Positions 17,194-24,613 are shown, counted from the first letter of the stretch. The stretch: DNA of 35,739 nt from JBNJDJ01 sp051744845 (GCA_051744845.1 JBNJDJ010000017.1:1-35739), one strand, 5' to 3'. Made by a program: numbers and translations. Notes: a model not told the origin generated them from the sequence alone.

Positions 17194-17673
17194 CTAAAAC
17201 ACCTCTCCATAAAAAATTCCAATTCCAATTGCGATACTTATAGATATTAAAAAGCCAAATATATTTCTTAAAATAGTAGCCTTTTTACCAAAGTATTCTT
17301 TTTCCAAAGGATATGTTACAACTCCTACCAACATTAAAGAAGTAACAAAACCTCCGATTATAATAAATGGCACTCCCTTTTCAAGTAAAATACCTGATAA
17401 CGGATAAGCAATAAAACCAGGCATCATAGTAATCGAGCCAATTATCACACTGAAAAATGTACCTATAAAAGTATTATTAGATGTTAGATAATCTATTATA
17501 AAATCTTCAGAAATTAATAAAGTAACAGATATTATAATTAAAAGCTTTAAATATTTTGGTAAAATCTTTTTAAACTTGTTTATCCCACGATTTATTCCTT
17601 TTTTAGTTTTTTCTTTATCTTTAAAAAAAGAAATTATTAAAAAAATAAATGTAATTAAATATAAATATTTCAA
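17194..17673 (-). CDS. half-length permease, first of a pair (ArsP_1/DUF318-like)
   Basis: 159 aa. Membrane segments near 1-17, 42-60, 68-90, 100-120 and 135-158, with a basic cytoplasmic stretch (KDKEKTKKGINRGINKFKK) between the first two. The core SVIIGSITMMPGFIAYPLSGILLEKGVPFIIIGGFVTSLMLVGVVTYPLE parallels the P...PL...L.KG motif of its partner gene, so the two are diverged halves of one permease. The start is TTG, preceded by GAGGAGG; no better start is present. Expression comes from a strong promoter and passes a GC-rich palindrome. Confidence 0.65.
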   Translation of the reverse strand: MKYLYLITFIFLIISFFKDKEKTKKGINRGINKFKKILPKYLKLLIIISVTLLISEDFIIDYLTSNNTFIGTFFSVIIGSITMMPGFIAYPLSGILLEKGVPFIIIGGFVTSLMLVGVVTYPLEKEYFGKKATILRNIFGFLISISIAIGIGIFYGEVF

Positions 17674-17689
17674 AAAATCTCCTCCTCAG

Positions 17690-17708
17690 ACCCCCTCGTT
17701 ACCGGGGT
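17690..17708. repeat. GC-rich inverted repeat at the permease transcription start
   Basis: ACCCC (17690-17694) and GGGGT (17704-17708) flank a 9-base spacer, directly downstream of the -10. Such G/C tracts are very rare in this AT-rich window. Possible operator for a CsoR/RcnR- or MerR-type metal regulator, or a 5'-leader hairpin. Confidence 0.5.
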
Positions 17709-17714
17709 ATAATT

Positions 17715-17743
17715 ATTATAAAGGATTTTTGATAAATTGTAAA
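17715..17743 (-). promoter_or_regulatory. promoter of the permease pair
   Basis: Minus strand TTTACA (17738-17743), 17-bp spacer, TATAAT (17715-17720). Transcription should start within or just before the GC-rich palindrome. Confidence 0.7.
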
Positions 17744-17775
17744 GCTTATTATTTAACTAAGGATTAAATTTGCAT

Positions 17776-17802
17776 AAAAAAAAGCTCCCTTTTAGGAGCT
17801 TA
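17776..17802 (-). terminator. intrinsic terminator of the C69 peptidase gene
   Basis: Arms AAGCTCC (17783-17789) and GGAGCTT (17796-17802), followed on the minus strand by nine T. Confidence 0.9.
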
Positions 17803-17809
17803 TAAAAAT

Positions 17810-19270
17810 TTATTTGAAACTTGGAACATATTTTTCTGAATTATTTCCAGCAAAATTAGTAATTATTTCTTCTTTTATTAAATGAGCTTTTTCAATTGCG
17901 TCTTTAGCTGTCATATTATTATATCTAGTTATAAAGTCTATAGCTGCATCTTTATCTTTTTTATAAAGTTTTTCAGCTGTTTCGTCAACAACATCTATTT
18001 CTTTTAATAAATCATTTTCATAACTATTCCAAAACTCTTTTACACCTTCTGCGTAAAGCTTTTCATTTTGACTTGCTAAAGCAGCAGCAGATCTAAACGC
18101 CCAATAAGCTGATTCATCATCATATTCATTTGTACCTTTATGATAATTTTCAAGTGTTTTTTCAATACCTGTATAGAATGGTAAATAAACACCGTATTCA
18201 GGATTAGCAATACTTAACCACATAACACCTTGAAGTTCAGCAGGCATATTTTTTCTAATTTGGATAACATGAGATTCTACTGTTCTATCAATACCAACTG
18301 CTCTTTCATCTTTACCACTTTCTTTATCAGTATCGTATTTAGTACCATCATAATCGCTTCTTAAAAAGTTCATTACTTCTTTAGGTTTAATTTTTTCATC
18401 AGGTTCAACAAATACTGGATATCTGTCTGAAGTTGCTTTTTGATCTAATGAAGGAGTGAAAGTTTCTTGTCCCCACCATTCTCTTCTAGTATTATATTTT
18501 TCACCTAATTTACCAAAAGCTTTTGCAAAATCAAATTCTTCATCTTCTTTAAGTAATTCATTATCATAAACAAAAGATTTTAATCCATCTGAATATAAAT
18601 AGTCGTCATTATCAAAATCAATTGATTTTAATCTAAATTGATTAGCTACAACAATATATTTATCATCTGGAACTCTAACTGCAGCCCAGTGATGACCAGA
18701 ACCAACTTCAATGTACCAAACTTCGTCTTCATCTGCTATTGCAAATCCATAACCATTCATAGACCCGTGCTTTTCAATCATTTCACCAAAATATTTAACT
18801 GCTTGTTTAGCAGAAGTTGCTCTAGGTAAAATTAATGATGGAATATGTGTTTCACCAATACCTTCATCGATTAAAGGATCAGCTTCTAATACTTTATCTT
18901 TAATTGAATGTGTATTTGTAGAACTTACAGCTACATTTTTTTCATTAATACCCGCTTCTTCAAAAGGTCCATATGATGGATCCCAATCAGGAGTAGCAAA
19001 GTATTTAAAACTAGTTTCTGGTAACTTAACTTCTAGTCCATTGTAAAAAGTATGTTTTGCACCTTTTTCATTTGTTTTTCTTTCAAATACTTTAAAATGT
19101 TTTGCCCATGCACTAGAGTAATCTTCATTTCTAGATATTAAAACTGAATCATTTGATGTTGCATCTTTACCTGCAAAAATTGAAGTACAAGCTAAAGATG
19201 CTGATGAAGATGCTACAACTAAAATTAATGATAAAACAATTACTGATAAACGCTTTTTAAAATTATTCAT
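17810..19270 (-). CDS. secreted C69-family dipeptidase (Ntn hydrolase)
   Basis: 486 aa. A cleavable signal peptide (residues 1-27, ending SASLA) is followed immediately by C28 in CTSIFAGKDATSNDSVLISRNEDY, the classic N-terminus of peptidase family C69/PepD, where the exposed cysteine is the nucleophile. Other family stretches: AISSTNTHS-like VAVSSTNTHSIKD, GYGFAIADEDEVWYIEVGSGHHWAAVRVPDD and VANQFRL. It hydrolyses dipeptides outside the membrane, supplying amino acids. Signal-peptidase cleavage may itself create the mature active site; the site does not match a good lipobox (Ser at -3), so lipidation is less likely. ATG follows AGGAGG. Monocistronic. Confidence 0.92.
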   Translation of the reverse strand: MNNFKKRLSVIVLSLILVVASSSASLACTSIFAGKDATSNDSVLISRNEDYSSAWAKHFKVFERKTNEKGAKHTFYNGLEVKLPETSFKYFATPDWDPSYGPFEEAGINEKNVAVSSTNTHSIKDKVLEADPLIDEGIGETHIPSLILPRATSAKQAVKYFGEMIEKHGSMNGYGFAIADEDEVWYIEVGSGHHWAAVRVPDDKYIVVANQFRLKSIDFDNDDYLYSDGLKSFVYDNELLKEDEEFDFAKAFGKLGEKYNTRREWWGQETFTPSLDQKATSDRYPVFVEPDEKIKPKEVMNFLRSDYDGTKYDTDKESGKDERAVGIDRTVESHVIQIRKNMPAELQGVMWLSIANPEYGVYLPFYTGIEKTLENYHKGTNEYDDESAYWAFRSAAALASQNEKLYAEGVKEFWNSYENDLLKEIDVVDETAEKLYKKDKDAAIDFITRYNNMTAKDAIEKAHLIKEEIITNFAGNNSEKYVPSFK

Positions 19271-19313
19271 AAACCCTCCTAAAAATTCAGAAAATTATAA
19301 CTATTCTACTTTT

Positions 19314-19342
19314 ATAATAACTCTATTTTGATCAAAGGTCAA
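19314..19342 (-). promoter_or_regulatory. promoter of the C69 peptidase gene
   Basis: Minus strand TTGACC (19337-19342), 17-bp spacer, TATTAT (19314-19319). Confidence 0.65.
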
Positions 19343-19452
19343 GAAATTGAATATATATTAACATTTTAATAATATTTATTAATCAATTTAGTTAAATATG
19401 TCGATAATAAATATATAAAAGTAATATAAACAATTATAAGGAGGGATGATTT

Positions 19453-20013
19453 ATGTTGTCAAGAAATGTTTCTGCTAGTTATTTAAGTTATGAGAAAAGT
19501 GTTTTAAGTTATAAAGGTAATAAAAAAGGAGTGAATCAAAGCGATACAAAAATAAATCATTCTTCTAAGAAGATGATTTATCATGAAAAAACAGTAGTAA
19601 GTATGAAAAACTTTGAAAAAATGCAAAGTGAATCTAAAGATAAAATTGAATCATTTAAAAAATTTATCACTGATATTATTAGTTATCAAGGAAATAGATC
19701 TAATAATTTTAAACTAAAGATAGATATATCAGTTAGTAAAAAAGTAAGTTCAGAAAGTAAAGAAACAGAAAGTCCTGAAGTTGACTTAGGTAAATGGAGT
19801 GCCAAAGAAACTTCTAAAAGAATACTAGATTTTGCTAAAAAAATATCTGGAGGAAATCCAGAAAAAGCTGAACTTTTAAGAGATGCTTTTAAAAAAGGAT
19901 TTGAACAAGCTGAAGAACTTTTCGGTGGAACATTACCAGAAGTATCTTATAAAACATATGATTTAGTAATGGAAGGTTTTGATGAAATGGAAGAGTTAAA
20001 AGAAGCTAATTAA
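19453..20013 (+). CDS. DUF5610-like protein
   Basis: 186 aa, soluble, no signal peptide. The first ~100 residues are Ser/Lys-rich and low complexity; the C-terminal ~75 residues (SAKETSKRILDFAKKISGGNPEKAE, then AFKKGFEQAEELFGGTLPEVSYKTYDLVMEGFDEM) resemble the DUF5610 domain, found in many flagellated and other bacteria with no known function. A strong AAGGAGGG precedes the ATG. Upstream, GTCGATAA at 19400-19407 with TAAT about 16 bases before it is reminiscent of a flagellar sigma-28 promoter. A motility-linked role is possible but unproven. Confidence 0.65.
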   Translation: MLSRNVSASYLSYEKSVLSYKGNKKGVNQSDTKINHSSKKMIYHEKTVVSMKNFEKMQSESKDKIESFKKFITDIISYQGNRSNNFKLKIDISVSKKVSSESKETESPEVDLGKWSAKETSKRILDFAKKISGGNPEKAELLRDAFKKGFEQAEELFGGTLPEVSYKTYDLVMEGFDEMEELKEAN

Positions 20014-20034
20014 AAAAATTAATTAGCCTTTTTT
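20005..20034. terminator. bidirectional intrinsic terminator
   Basis: Arms GCTAATTAA (20005-20013) and TTAATTAGC (20019-20027) with a 5-base loop, followed by a T run. It overlaps the ends of both convergent genes. Confidence 0.8.
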
Positions 20035-20993
20035 CTTTTTAAAGTTTCTTTTTTATTTATAAGATTTGTAGATAAAAAGTTTATATATTGAATAAATACA
20101 AAACCTACTATTAATAAAGCAAGCCATTTCTGAAAATTTATAATTAACGACAAAAGATAATTTGATTTATTAATTGAACTTAAATATTTTAAAGATTTTA
20201 ATCCAGCTATACTTGTAATAACATATGGAAAGGTAAAAGCGGCATAACTAGGGAAAAATCCATTTTTTAAAGTTTTAGGTAAGAAAAACAATACTATTAT
20301 TGATGTAGTTATAGACATAAATAATAAAAAATAAAATAAATAGGAATTTAAAGTATTAAAACTACTTAAATATCCTGCTAAACATAAACTCGCTGGTGCG
20401 CTAAAAATAGCGATAATAGGCTTTGCTTTTTTTGGTATATTTTTTATAGTTAAAACTTTTCTTAAAATCATTGGAAATAAAATCAAATAACTTAAAAATC
20501 CAAACCAAAAAATAATTTTTCCTAAAAATTGCATTTGAAAAGCTGGTGCAGTAACACTAGCACAGACTATTCCTACATAAACTATAAAATATGATGGGAA
20601 TAATTTTTTATAGTTAAAATTTATAAAGAAATTTTTAGTAAAAATTATTATGAATATTAAATGAATAGCTATACCTAAAAACCATAAAGATTTTGCTAAA
20701 TTTGGATTAAATTTTTTTAAATAAGGTGAAAAAACAATTATAGCCATTGAGTATGTAGGTAAAATACTACCTAATATAGGATTATTCATTGATTCTTTGA
20801 TTGAGTCAAAGTTTAAAAATATTTTTAATGTGAAACTAACTAAAAATAGACCTCCAATTAGACCAAAGTATATTTTTAAACTTGGAAAGCTAGTTGCAAT
20901 TACATTTCCACTAGCTAATATAGCTAAAGTTAAACCAGCTAAAGGTACTGGTAGCTTTTTTAAAAATTTAACCAATTTGATCACCTTTAACAT
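20019..20993 (-). CDS. TDT family transporter (TehA/SLAC1-type)
   Basis: 324 aa, about ten membrane segments. Opens with KKLPVPLAGLTLAILASGN, matching the start of the voltage-dependent anion channel/TDT family (PF03595), and keeps the family spacing, e.g. VGIVCASVTAPAFQM, APASLCLAGY and FFPSYAAFTFPYVITSIA. Family members move tellurite, dicarboxylates, sulfite or anions. The gene overlaps the C_GCAxxG gene: ATG at 20993 lacks a ribosome binding site, while TTG at 20975 follows AAAGGTGAT, so the true start could be 20975 with an 8-base overlap. Either way translation is coupled to the redox protein upstream. Confidence 0.8.
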   Translation of the reverse strand: MLKVIKLVKFLKKLPVPLAGLTLAILASGNVIATSFPSLKIYFGLIGGLFLVSFTLKIFLNFDSIKESMNNPILGSILPTYSMAIIVFSPYLKKFNPNLAKSLWFLGIAIHLIFIIIFTKNFFINFNYKKLFPSYFIVYVGIVCASVTAPAFQMQFLGKIIFWFGFLSYLILFPMILRKVLTIKNIPKKAKPIIAIFSAPASLCLAGYLSSFNTLNSYLFYFLLFMSITTSIIVLFFLPKTLKNGFFPSYAAFTFPYVITSIAGLKSLKYLSSINKSNYLLSLIINFQKWLALLIVGFVFIQYINFLSTNLINKKETLKRKKAN

Positions 20994-21453
20994 TATCTAA
21001 ATTTACTAAATTAAGTTCTCTTATTATAATTTCAGCTGCCTTTTGAGCCATTTCTCCAGTAAAAGAAATACATTGTTTTTTATGTTCACCTGAAGCCATA
21101 TCAAAATCTTTAGTTAATATACTACAGCATAAAACATTGTGATTATCTTTAAAACTTTGTTGCAGTTCATTAGTTAATTTTAATAAATTTTCAACTTTAG
21201 GATCTCCACCTTCAGTTCTTCCAAAGAAGTAACCTAAAGAAATAACTCCACCAGAGACTGCTCCACATGTACATTTTGATTTACCAATTCCTACTGGAAA
21301 TCCTGAAGCTAAAGCTATCATTTTATCTGATATATCTAGTTCAAAATTTCTTTTAATAGAAGCGACAATTGCCTCTGAACAATAAAACTCACCTTCTCTG
21401 AATAAATTTTCTGCATCTTTTTTTATCTTTTTAATACTTACTTCCTTTTTCAT
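20968..21453 (-). CDS. C_GCAxxG_C_C family redox protein
   Basis: 161 aa, soluble. Conserved cysteines: C25 (FYCSEAI), C61 and C63 in GIGKSKCTCGAVSGGVISLG (family core), a CC pair near 109-110 and C near 128 (KKQCISFTGEMAQKAAEII). This is the PF09719 family, probably a redox or metal/cluster-binding protein, frequent in anaerobes; its reaction is unknown. RBS AGGAGG precedes the ATG. First gene of a two-gene operon with a TDT transporter, so it may assist anion or sulfur compound uptake or reduction. A Fur-like palindrome abuts its -35. Confidence 0.88.
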   Translation of the reverse strand: MKKEVSIKKIKKDAENLFREGEFYCSEAIVASIKRNFELDISDKMIALASGFPVGIGKSKCTCGAVSGGVISLGYFFGRTEGGDPKVENLLKLTNELQQSFKDNHNVLCCSILTKDFDMASGEHKKQCISFTGEMAQKAAEIIIRELNLVNLDNVKGDQIG

Positions 21454-21486
21454 ATATCCTCCTTAATAATTTTAATCTACATTAGA

Positions 21487-21516
21487 ATTATATCAATTAT
21501 GAAATAGTTAAATCAA
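21487..21516 (-). promoter_or_regulatory. promoter of the C_GCAxxG-TDT operon
   Basis: Minus strand TTGATT (21511-21516), 18-bp spacer, TATAAT (21487-21492). Confidence 0.6.
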
Positions 21517-21518
21517 AT

Positions 21519-21559
21519 AAAGATTAATTATCGATAATAGTTATCAATAATTAATCTTT
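21519..21559. promoter_or_regulatory. long palindrome containing a Fur-box-like core
   Basis: Arms 21519-21537 and 21541-21559 are complementary over 19 bases with one mismatch and a 3-base centre. The core CGATAATAGTTATCA (21532-21546) matches the 7-1-7 Fur box TGATAATnATTATCA at 12 of 14 positions. It lies between divergent genes, touching the C_GCAxxG -35 and upstream of a TATAAT (21603-21608) of the EAL-HDOD gene. Confidence 0.6.
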
Positions 21560-21634
21560 ATAATATTTTTTAAAAAGAATTTTAATTTAGTAAAAAATTA
21601 GATATAATAAATATATAGAATCTTTGGAGGCATT

Positions 21635-22876
21635 ATGGATATATATATTGCAAGACAACCAATTTTTGATGATTCATATGATGTTTTAGGATATGAACTA
21701 CTTTATAGAAAAGATAATGTAAATAAATATGATTTAAATACTCCTGATAATGTTGCTACCTCTATATTACTTTTAAATACATACCTTAACTTTGGATTGG
21801 AAACTTTAGTAGGAAATCAAAGAGCATTTATAAATTTTGGAAATAATTTAATAAAAAATTCGGTTATTGATCTTTTAGATTCGAAAAAAATAGTTATAGA
21901 AATTTTAGAGACAGTTGAAATAAATAGAAGATTATTTAGCAGATTAAAGTTTTTAAAATCTAAGGGGTATATTTTTGCTATAGATGATTTAATGAAAAGT
22001 GACTTAAGAGATAATTTATATAATTTAATTGATTTATGTACAATAGTTAAAATTGATTTTTTAGGTAATTCTAAAAAGGAAATTTTAGAATTAGCTAATT
22101 ATTGGGATGAAAAAGGAAAAACTTTATTAGCAGAAAAAGTTGAAACTAAGGAAATGTATAATTGGGCTAAAGACAATGGATTTAAATATTTTCAAGGTTA
22201 TTATTTTTCTAAACCGGAAATGGTTAAAACAAAACAATTAAATGATAGTGCAGTTAAATATTTAAATTTAATGAAAGAATTATCATCTGATGATCCAAAT
22301 ATTCAAAAAATTAATAATTTAATGGAAGGAGATACTTCATTAACTTATAAATTATTAAAAATGGTTAATGCACATTCTGAAATAGGACACGAAATTTCAA
22401 GTATTAAGCACGCTATTATGATGATTGGATTGAGAAATTTTCAAACATGGTTAACTTTAATAATGGTACAGGATATGAATTATTTTGATATTCATGAATT
22501 AGTTAGAAATGCTTTAACAAGAATGCATTTTTTAAAAAACATTGCTAAGGATTTAAAAAGGGATCAAAAAGTTATTGATGAACTTTCTTTATTAGGGACT
22601 TTATCTGTGATCGATGGGATCTTAAATATGGATATGAAGGAAGTAGTTAAAAAGATACCTTTAGATAAAGAATTAAAATATACACTTTTAAAAAAAGAAA
22701 CTAAATATAGTAAATTATATAATTTGTGTATATATTATGAAAAGGGTCAGTTTGATAAGGTATCAAATATTTCTAAAGAATTTGATTATAGTGGCAAAAA
22801 ACTTTCTGAAAGGTATATAGAGTCAATTAACTTTGCAAATGACATATTTGAAAAATTAAAAAATAATGACTTTTAA
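21635..22876 (+). CDS. EAL-HDOD protein (YuxH-type signalling protein)
   Basis: 413 aa. An N-terminal EAL-like domain begins MDIYIARQPIFDDSYDVLGYELLYR; the usual EAL motif reads ELL and later catalytic motifs are partly degenerate (FAIDDLMKSD, VKIDFLGN, LLAEKVET, FKYFQGYYFSKP), so c-di-GMP hydrolysis is doubtful. The C-terminal HDOD domain (PF08668) runs NLMEGDTSLTYKLLKMVNAHSEIG ... SSIKHAIMMIGLRNFQTWL. Such proteins are usually c-di-GMP or stress-signalling adaptors. TTTGGAGG precedes the ATG. Monocistronic, ended by a strong terminator. Confidence 0.9.
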   Translation: MDIYIARQPIFDDSYDVLGYELLYRKDNVNKYDLNTPDNVATSILLLNTYLNFGLETLVGNQRAFINFGNNLIKNSVIDLLDSKKIVIEILETVEINRRLFSRLKFLKSKGYIFAIDDLMKSDLRDNLYNLIDLCTIVKIDFLGNSKKEILELANYWDEKGKTLLAEKVETKEMYNWAKDNGFKYFQGYYFSKPEMVKTKQLNDSAVKYLNLMKELSSDDPNIQKINNLMEGDTSLTYKLLKMVNAHSEIGHEISSIKHAIMMIGLRNFQTWLTLIMVQDMNYFDIHELVRNALTRMHFLKNIAKDLKRDQKVIDELSLLGTLSVIDGILNMDMKEVVKKIPLDKELKYTLLKKETKYSKLYNLCIYYEKGQFDKVSNISKEFDYSGKKLSERYIESINFANDIFEKLKNNDF

Positions 22877-22880
22877 ATTT

Positions 22881-22916
22881 CACAATAGTTTTAATATAAA
22901 ATTATTGTGTTTTTTT
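22881..22916 (+). terminator. intrinsic terminator after the EAL-HDOD gene
   Basis: CACAATA (22881-22887) pairs with TATTGTG (22903-22909), with inner TTTTA/TAAAA pairing, then seven T. Confidence 0.85.
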
Positions 22917-22934
22917 AATATAAAAAATTAATAC

Positions 22935-22963
22935 TTAACAAATAATAAGAACTATGCTAAAAT
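22935..22963 (+). promoter_or_regulatory. flavodoxin promoter
   Basis: TTAACA (22935-22940), 17-bp spacer ending TGC, TAAAAT (22958-22963): an extended -10. Confidence 0.65.
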
Positions 22964-22974
22964 GTAGTTGGTAA

Positions 22975-22989
22975 AGATAATCATTATCA
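22975..22989. promoter_or_regulatory. Fur box before the flavodoxin gene
   Basis: AGATAATCATTATCA matches the 7-1-7 consensus TGATAATnATTATCA at 13 of 14 positions. It sits just after the predicted transcription start, where a bound repressor would block transcription. Confidence 0.7.
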
Positions 22990-23002
22990 ACAAAGGAGGA
23001 GT

Positions 23003-23416
23003 ATGGAAAAAATTAGTATAGTTTACTGGAGTGGTACTGGAAATACAGAAAAAATGGCTAAAGATATTAAAAAACATTTAGAAAAAAATAATAATGTGGA
23101 TATATTCGAAGTAAGTGATGTAAGTCCGAGTGATTTAGAAAATGTAGATAAATTAGCTTTAGGTTGTCCATCTATGGGAGCTGAGGTTTTATCAGATGAA
23201 ATGGAAGATTTTGTTAATAAATTAAATGTTGATGGTAAAAATCTTATATTATTTGGCTCATATGACTGGGGAGATGGTCAGTGGATGCGCGACTGGGAAA
23301 CTAGAATGGAAAGCGCTGGTGCAAATTTAAAAGCTGAAGGTTTGATTGTCCATTTAACACCTGATGAAGATGATTTAGATAAGTGTAAAAGTTTAGCGGA
23401 TAAATTAGTAAAATAG
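23003..23416 (+). CDS. short-chain flavodoxin
   Basis: 137 aa, normal for short-chain flavodoxins. FMN phosphate loop WSGTGNTEKM at residues 9-18, VDKLALGCPSMGAEVL and LFGSYDWGDGQWMRDWETRM near 87-106, where the Tyr/Trp residues stack on the flavin. An electron carrier that replaces ferredoxin when iron is short; the Fur box in its 5' region agrees with that. The ATG follows AAAGGAGGA. Monocistronic between its promoter and a palindromic terminator. Confidence 0.93.
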   Translation: MEKISIVYWSGTGNTEKMAKDIKKHLEKNNNVDIFEVSDVSPSDLENVDKLALGCPSMGAEVLSDEMEDFVNKLNVDGKNLILFGSYDWGDGQWMRDWETRMESAGANLKAEGLIVHLTPDEDDLDKCKSLADKLVK

Positions 23417-23428
23417 AAATTAATTATT

Positions 23429-23465
23429 ATTAATCTCACTTTTAAAAGTGAGATTAATATTTTTT
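23429..23465. terminator. bidirectional palindromic terminator
   Basis: A perfect 30-base palindrome (arms 23429-23443 and 23444-23458) followed by ATTTTTT, between the convergent flavodoxin and EamA genes. Confidence 0.85.
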
Positions 23466-24318
23466 AGAATTTATTAATAATAAATAATGAAATAATAGTA
23501 ATGGTAATTGCTAATTTATCTTTGTTTTTAAGTTTTTCTTTAAAAAATAAAAAACTTATTATTAATATTAAGCTCATACTTAATGAACTAAATAAAGCAA
23601 AAGCTATAGAAGTTTTGACAAATTGTAAAGATTCAATTAAGAAAAATGAAGAAAATAAGTTAAAAAAACCAACGAGCATTCCAAACTTTAATGATCTTTT
23701 ATTTAACTTTAGTTTTTTACTTCTGACTTTATTTAAACTAAATAAAAAAGCTGAAAAAAATACAATAAATAGAAAAAGTGGTTTATATTTTATCAAAAAA
23801 TATTTTTGAAAAATTTTATTAGCAAATTCAGCCATACCACCGATAAAAAATAATAATAACAGATTAAATTTTAGCTCAAATGTAGATGTTTTTTTAAAAT
23901 TTAAATTAATTAATATAATAGCACTAAGAGATCCTATAATAGCTATAGTTTGAATAGTTGATGGATATTCTCTCCATAAAAGAATAGAAATAAACATAGG
24001 TATTAAAATCCCTAATTTTACAAACATACCTGTTATACTAGCTCCATGATTTTTTATATTCTTTTGATAAAGTATAAATGAATAATAAAATAAAAATCCA
24101 GTAATTAAGCCAATTACAGTTAAAATTAATAAATCATTTATAGAAACTTTTTCAAAAATAATTAAACTATTACTTATTAAAAAATATAAACTAATTAAAC
24201 TAGCTGTTAAATAATTAAAAAGCGTTACTAAATAACGATTTAAGTTTTTTGTTTCAGTAACTTTAAAAACTATTGCAATTAAACTAGAACATAAAATAGC
24301 AAATAATAAATATATCAT
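23464..24318 (-). CDS. EamA/DMT family transporter
   Basis: 284 aa with ten predicted membrane segments, as expected for the drug/metabolite transporter superfamily (two EamA repeats). Typical features are a helix-4 stretch YYSFILYQKNIKNHGASITGMFVKLGILIPMFISILLWRE and a matching second-half SFFLIESLQFVKTSIAFALFSSLSMSLILIISFLFFKEKL, with the family's repeat-end F(K)E. The substrate is not predictable. ATG at 24318 is chosen (AAAAGGAG upstream); an in-frame ATG at 24378 lies inside the promoter's -35. Single gene, divergent from the rib operon. Confidence 0.85.
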   Translation of the reverse strand: MIYLLFAILCSSLIAIVFKVTETKNLNRYLVTLFNYLTASLISLYFLISNSLIIFEKVSINDLLILTVIGLITGFLFYYSFILYQKNIKNHGASITGMFVKLGILIPMFISILLWREYPSTIQTIAIIGSLSAIILINLNFKKTSTFELKFNLLLLFFIGGMAEFANKIFQKYFLIKYKPLFLFIVFFSAFLFSLNKVRSKKLKLNKRSLKFGMLVGFFNLFSSFFLIESLQFVKTSIAFALFSSLSMSLILIISFLFFKEKLKNKDKLAITITIISLFIINKF

Positions 24319-24349
24319 AAATAATCTCCTTTTAAATCTACTAGTTTTA

Positions 24350-24378
24350 ATTATAAGGTTTAAAAATTTAAAAGTCAA
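24350..24378 (-). promoter_or_regulatory. promoter of the EamA gene
   Basis: Minus strand TTGACT (24373-24378), 17-bp spacer, TATAAT (24350-24355). Confidence 0.75.
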
Positions 24379-24390
24379 TTAGTAAATTTT

Positions 24391-24419
24391 TTGACAATTA
24401 GCTAAAAATATGCTAATCT
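24391..24419 (+). promoter_or_regulatory. promoter of the riboflavin operon
   Basis: TTGACA (24391-24396), 17-bp spacer ending TGC, TAATCT (24414-24419). Transcription should begin about 12 bases before the FMN riboswitch. Confidence 0.75.
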
Positions 24420-24438
24420 AAAGGTACAATTTAATAAG

Positions 24439-24553
24439 AAATCTTCAGGGCAGGGTTGAATTCCCGACCGATGGTAAAGTCCATGAACCGTAAGGTTGAT
24501 TTGGTGAAATTCCAAAACCGATAGTAAAGTCTAGATGAAAAGAAGAAGAATTT
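24439..24553 (+). ncRNA. FMN riboswitch (RFN element)
   Basis: Contains the conserved RFN blocks TCTTCAGGGCAGGGTTGAA, TTCCCGACCGATGGTAAAGTC, an AACCGTAAGGTTG hairpin, AAACCGATAGTAAAGTC and GATGAAAAGAAGA. The ends pair as P1. It binds FMN and shuts down the downstream rib genes. An 18-base palindrome (24555-24572) follows, before the terminator. Confidence 0.96.
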
Positions 24554-24585
24554 GCATATATAATTATATATGATATATATTTTTG

Positions 24586-24613
24586 CCACTGAGGATTTTC
24601 TCAGTGGTTTTTT
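24586..24613 (+). terminator. riboswitch-controlled terminator
   Basis: CCACTGAG (24586-24593), 6-base loop, CTCAGTGG (24600-24607) and six T. This is the expression platform: FMN binding should favour this hairpin and stop transcription before ribD. Confidence 0.92.

Noticed and set aside
17576..17767. Small plus-strand frame across the permease promoter
   Set aside because: It runs through the promoter, palindrome and ribosome binding site of the minus-strand operon and has no signals of its own.
19190..19200. Lipoprotein status of the C69 peptidase
   Set aside because: Although a Cys follows the signal peptide, the -3 residue is Ser and family knowledge makes this Cys the catalytic nucleophile.
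21519..21575. The long palindrome as an intrinsic terminator
   Set aside because: A T run follows it, but no upstream plus-strand gene needs ending there and its symmetric core matches a Fur box between divergent promoters.
23501..23809. Open frame antisense to the EamA gene
   Set aside because: Composition reflects the transporter read backwards, and no start signal is present.
24400..24418. TTAGC-N9-GCTAA repeat in the rib promoter, similar to the one in the MATE promoter
   Set aside because: The GCTAA halves coincide with the extended -10 (TGCTAATCT). Similar TATGCTAA strings occur at other extended -10 elements here (e.g. 22955), so it is most simply promoter sequence, not a shared operator.
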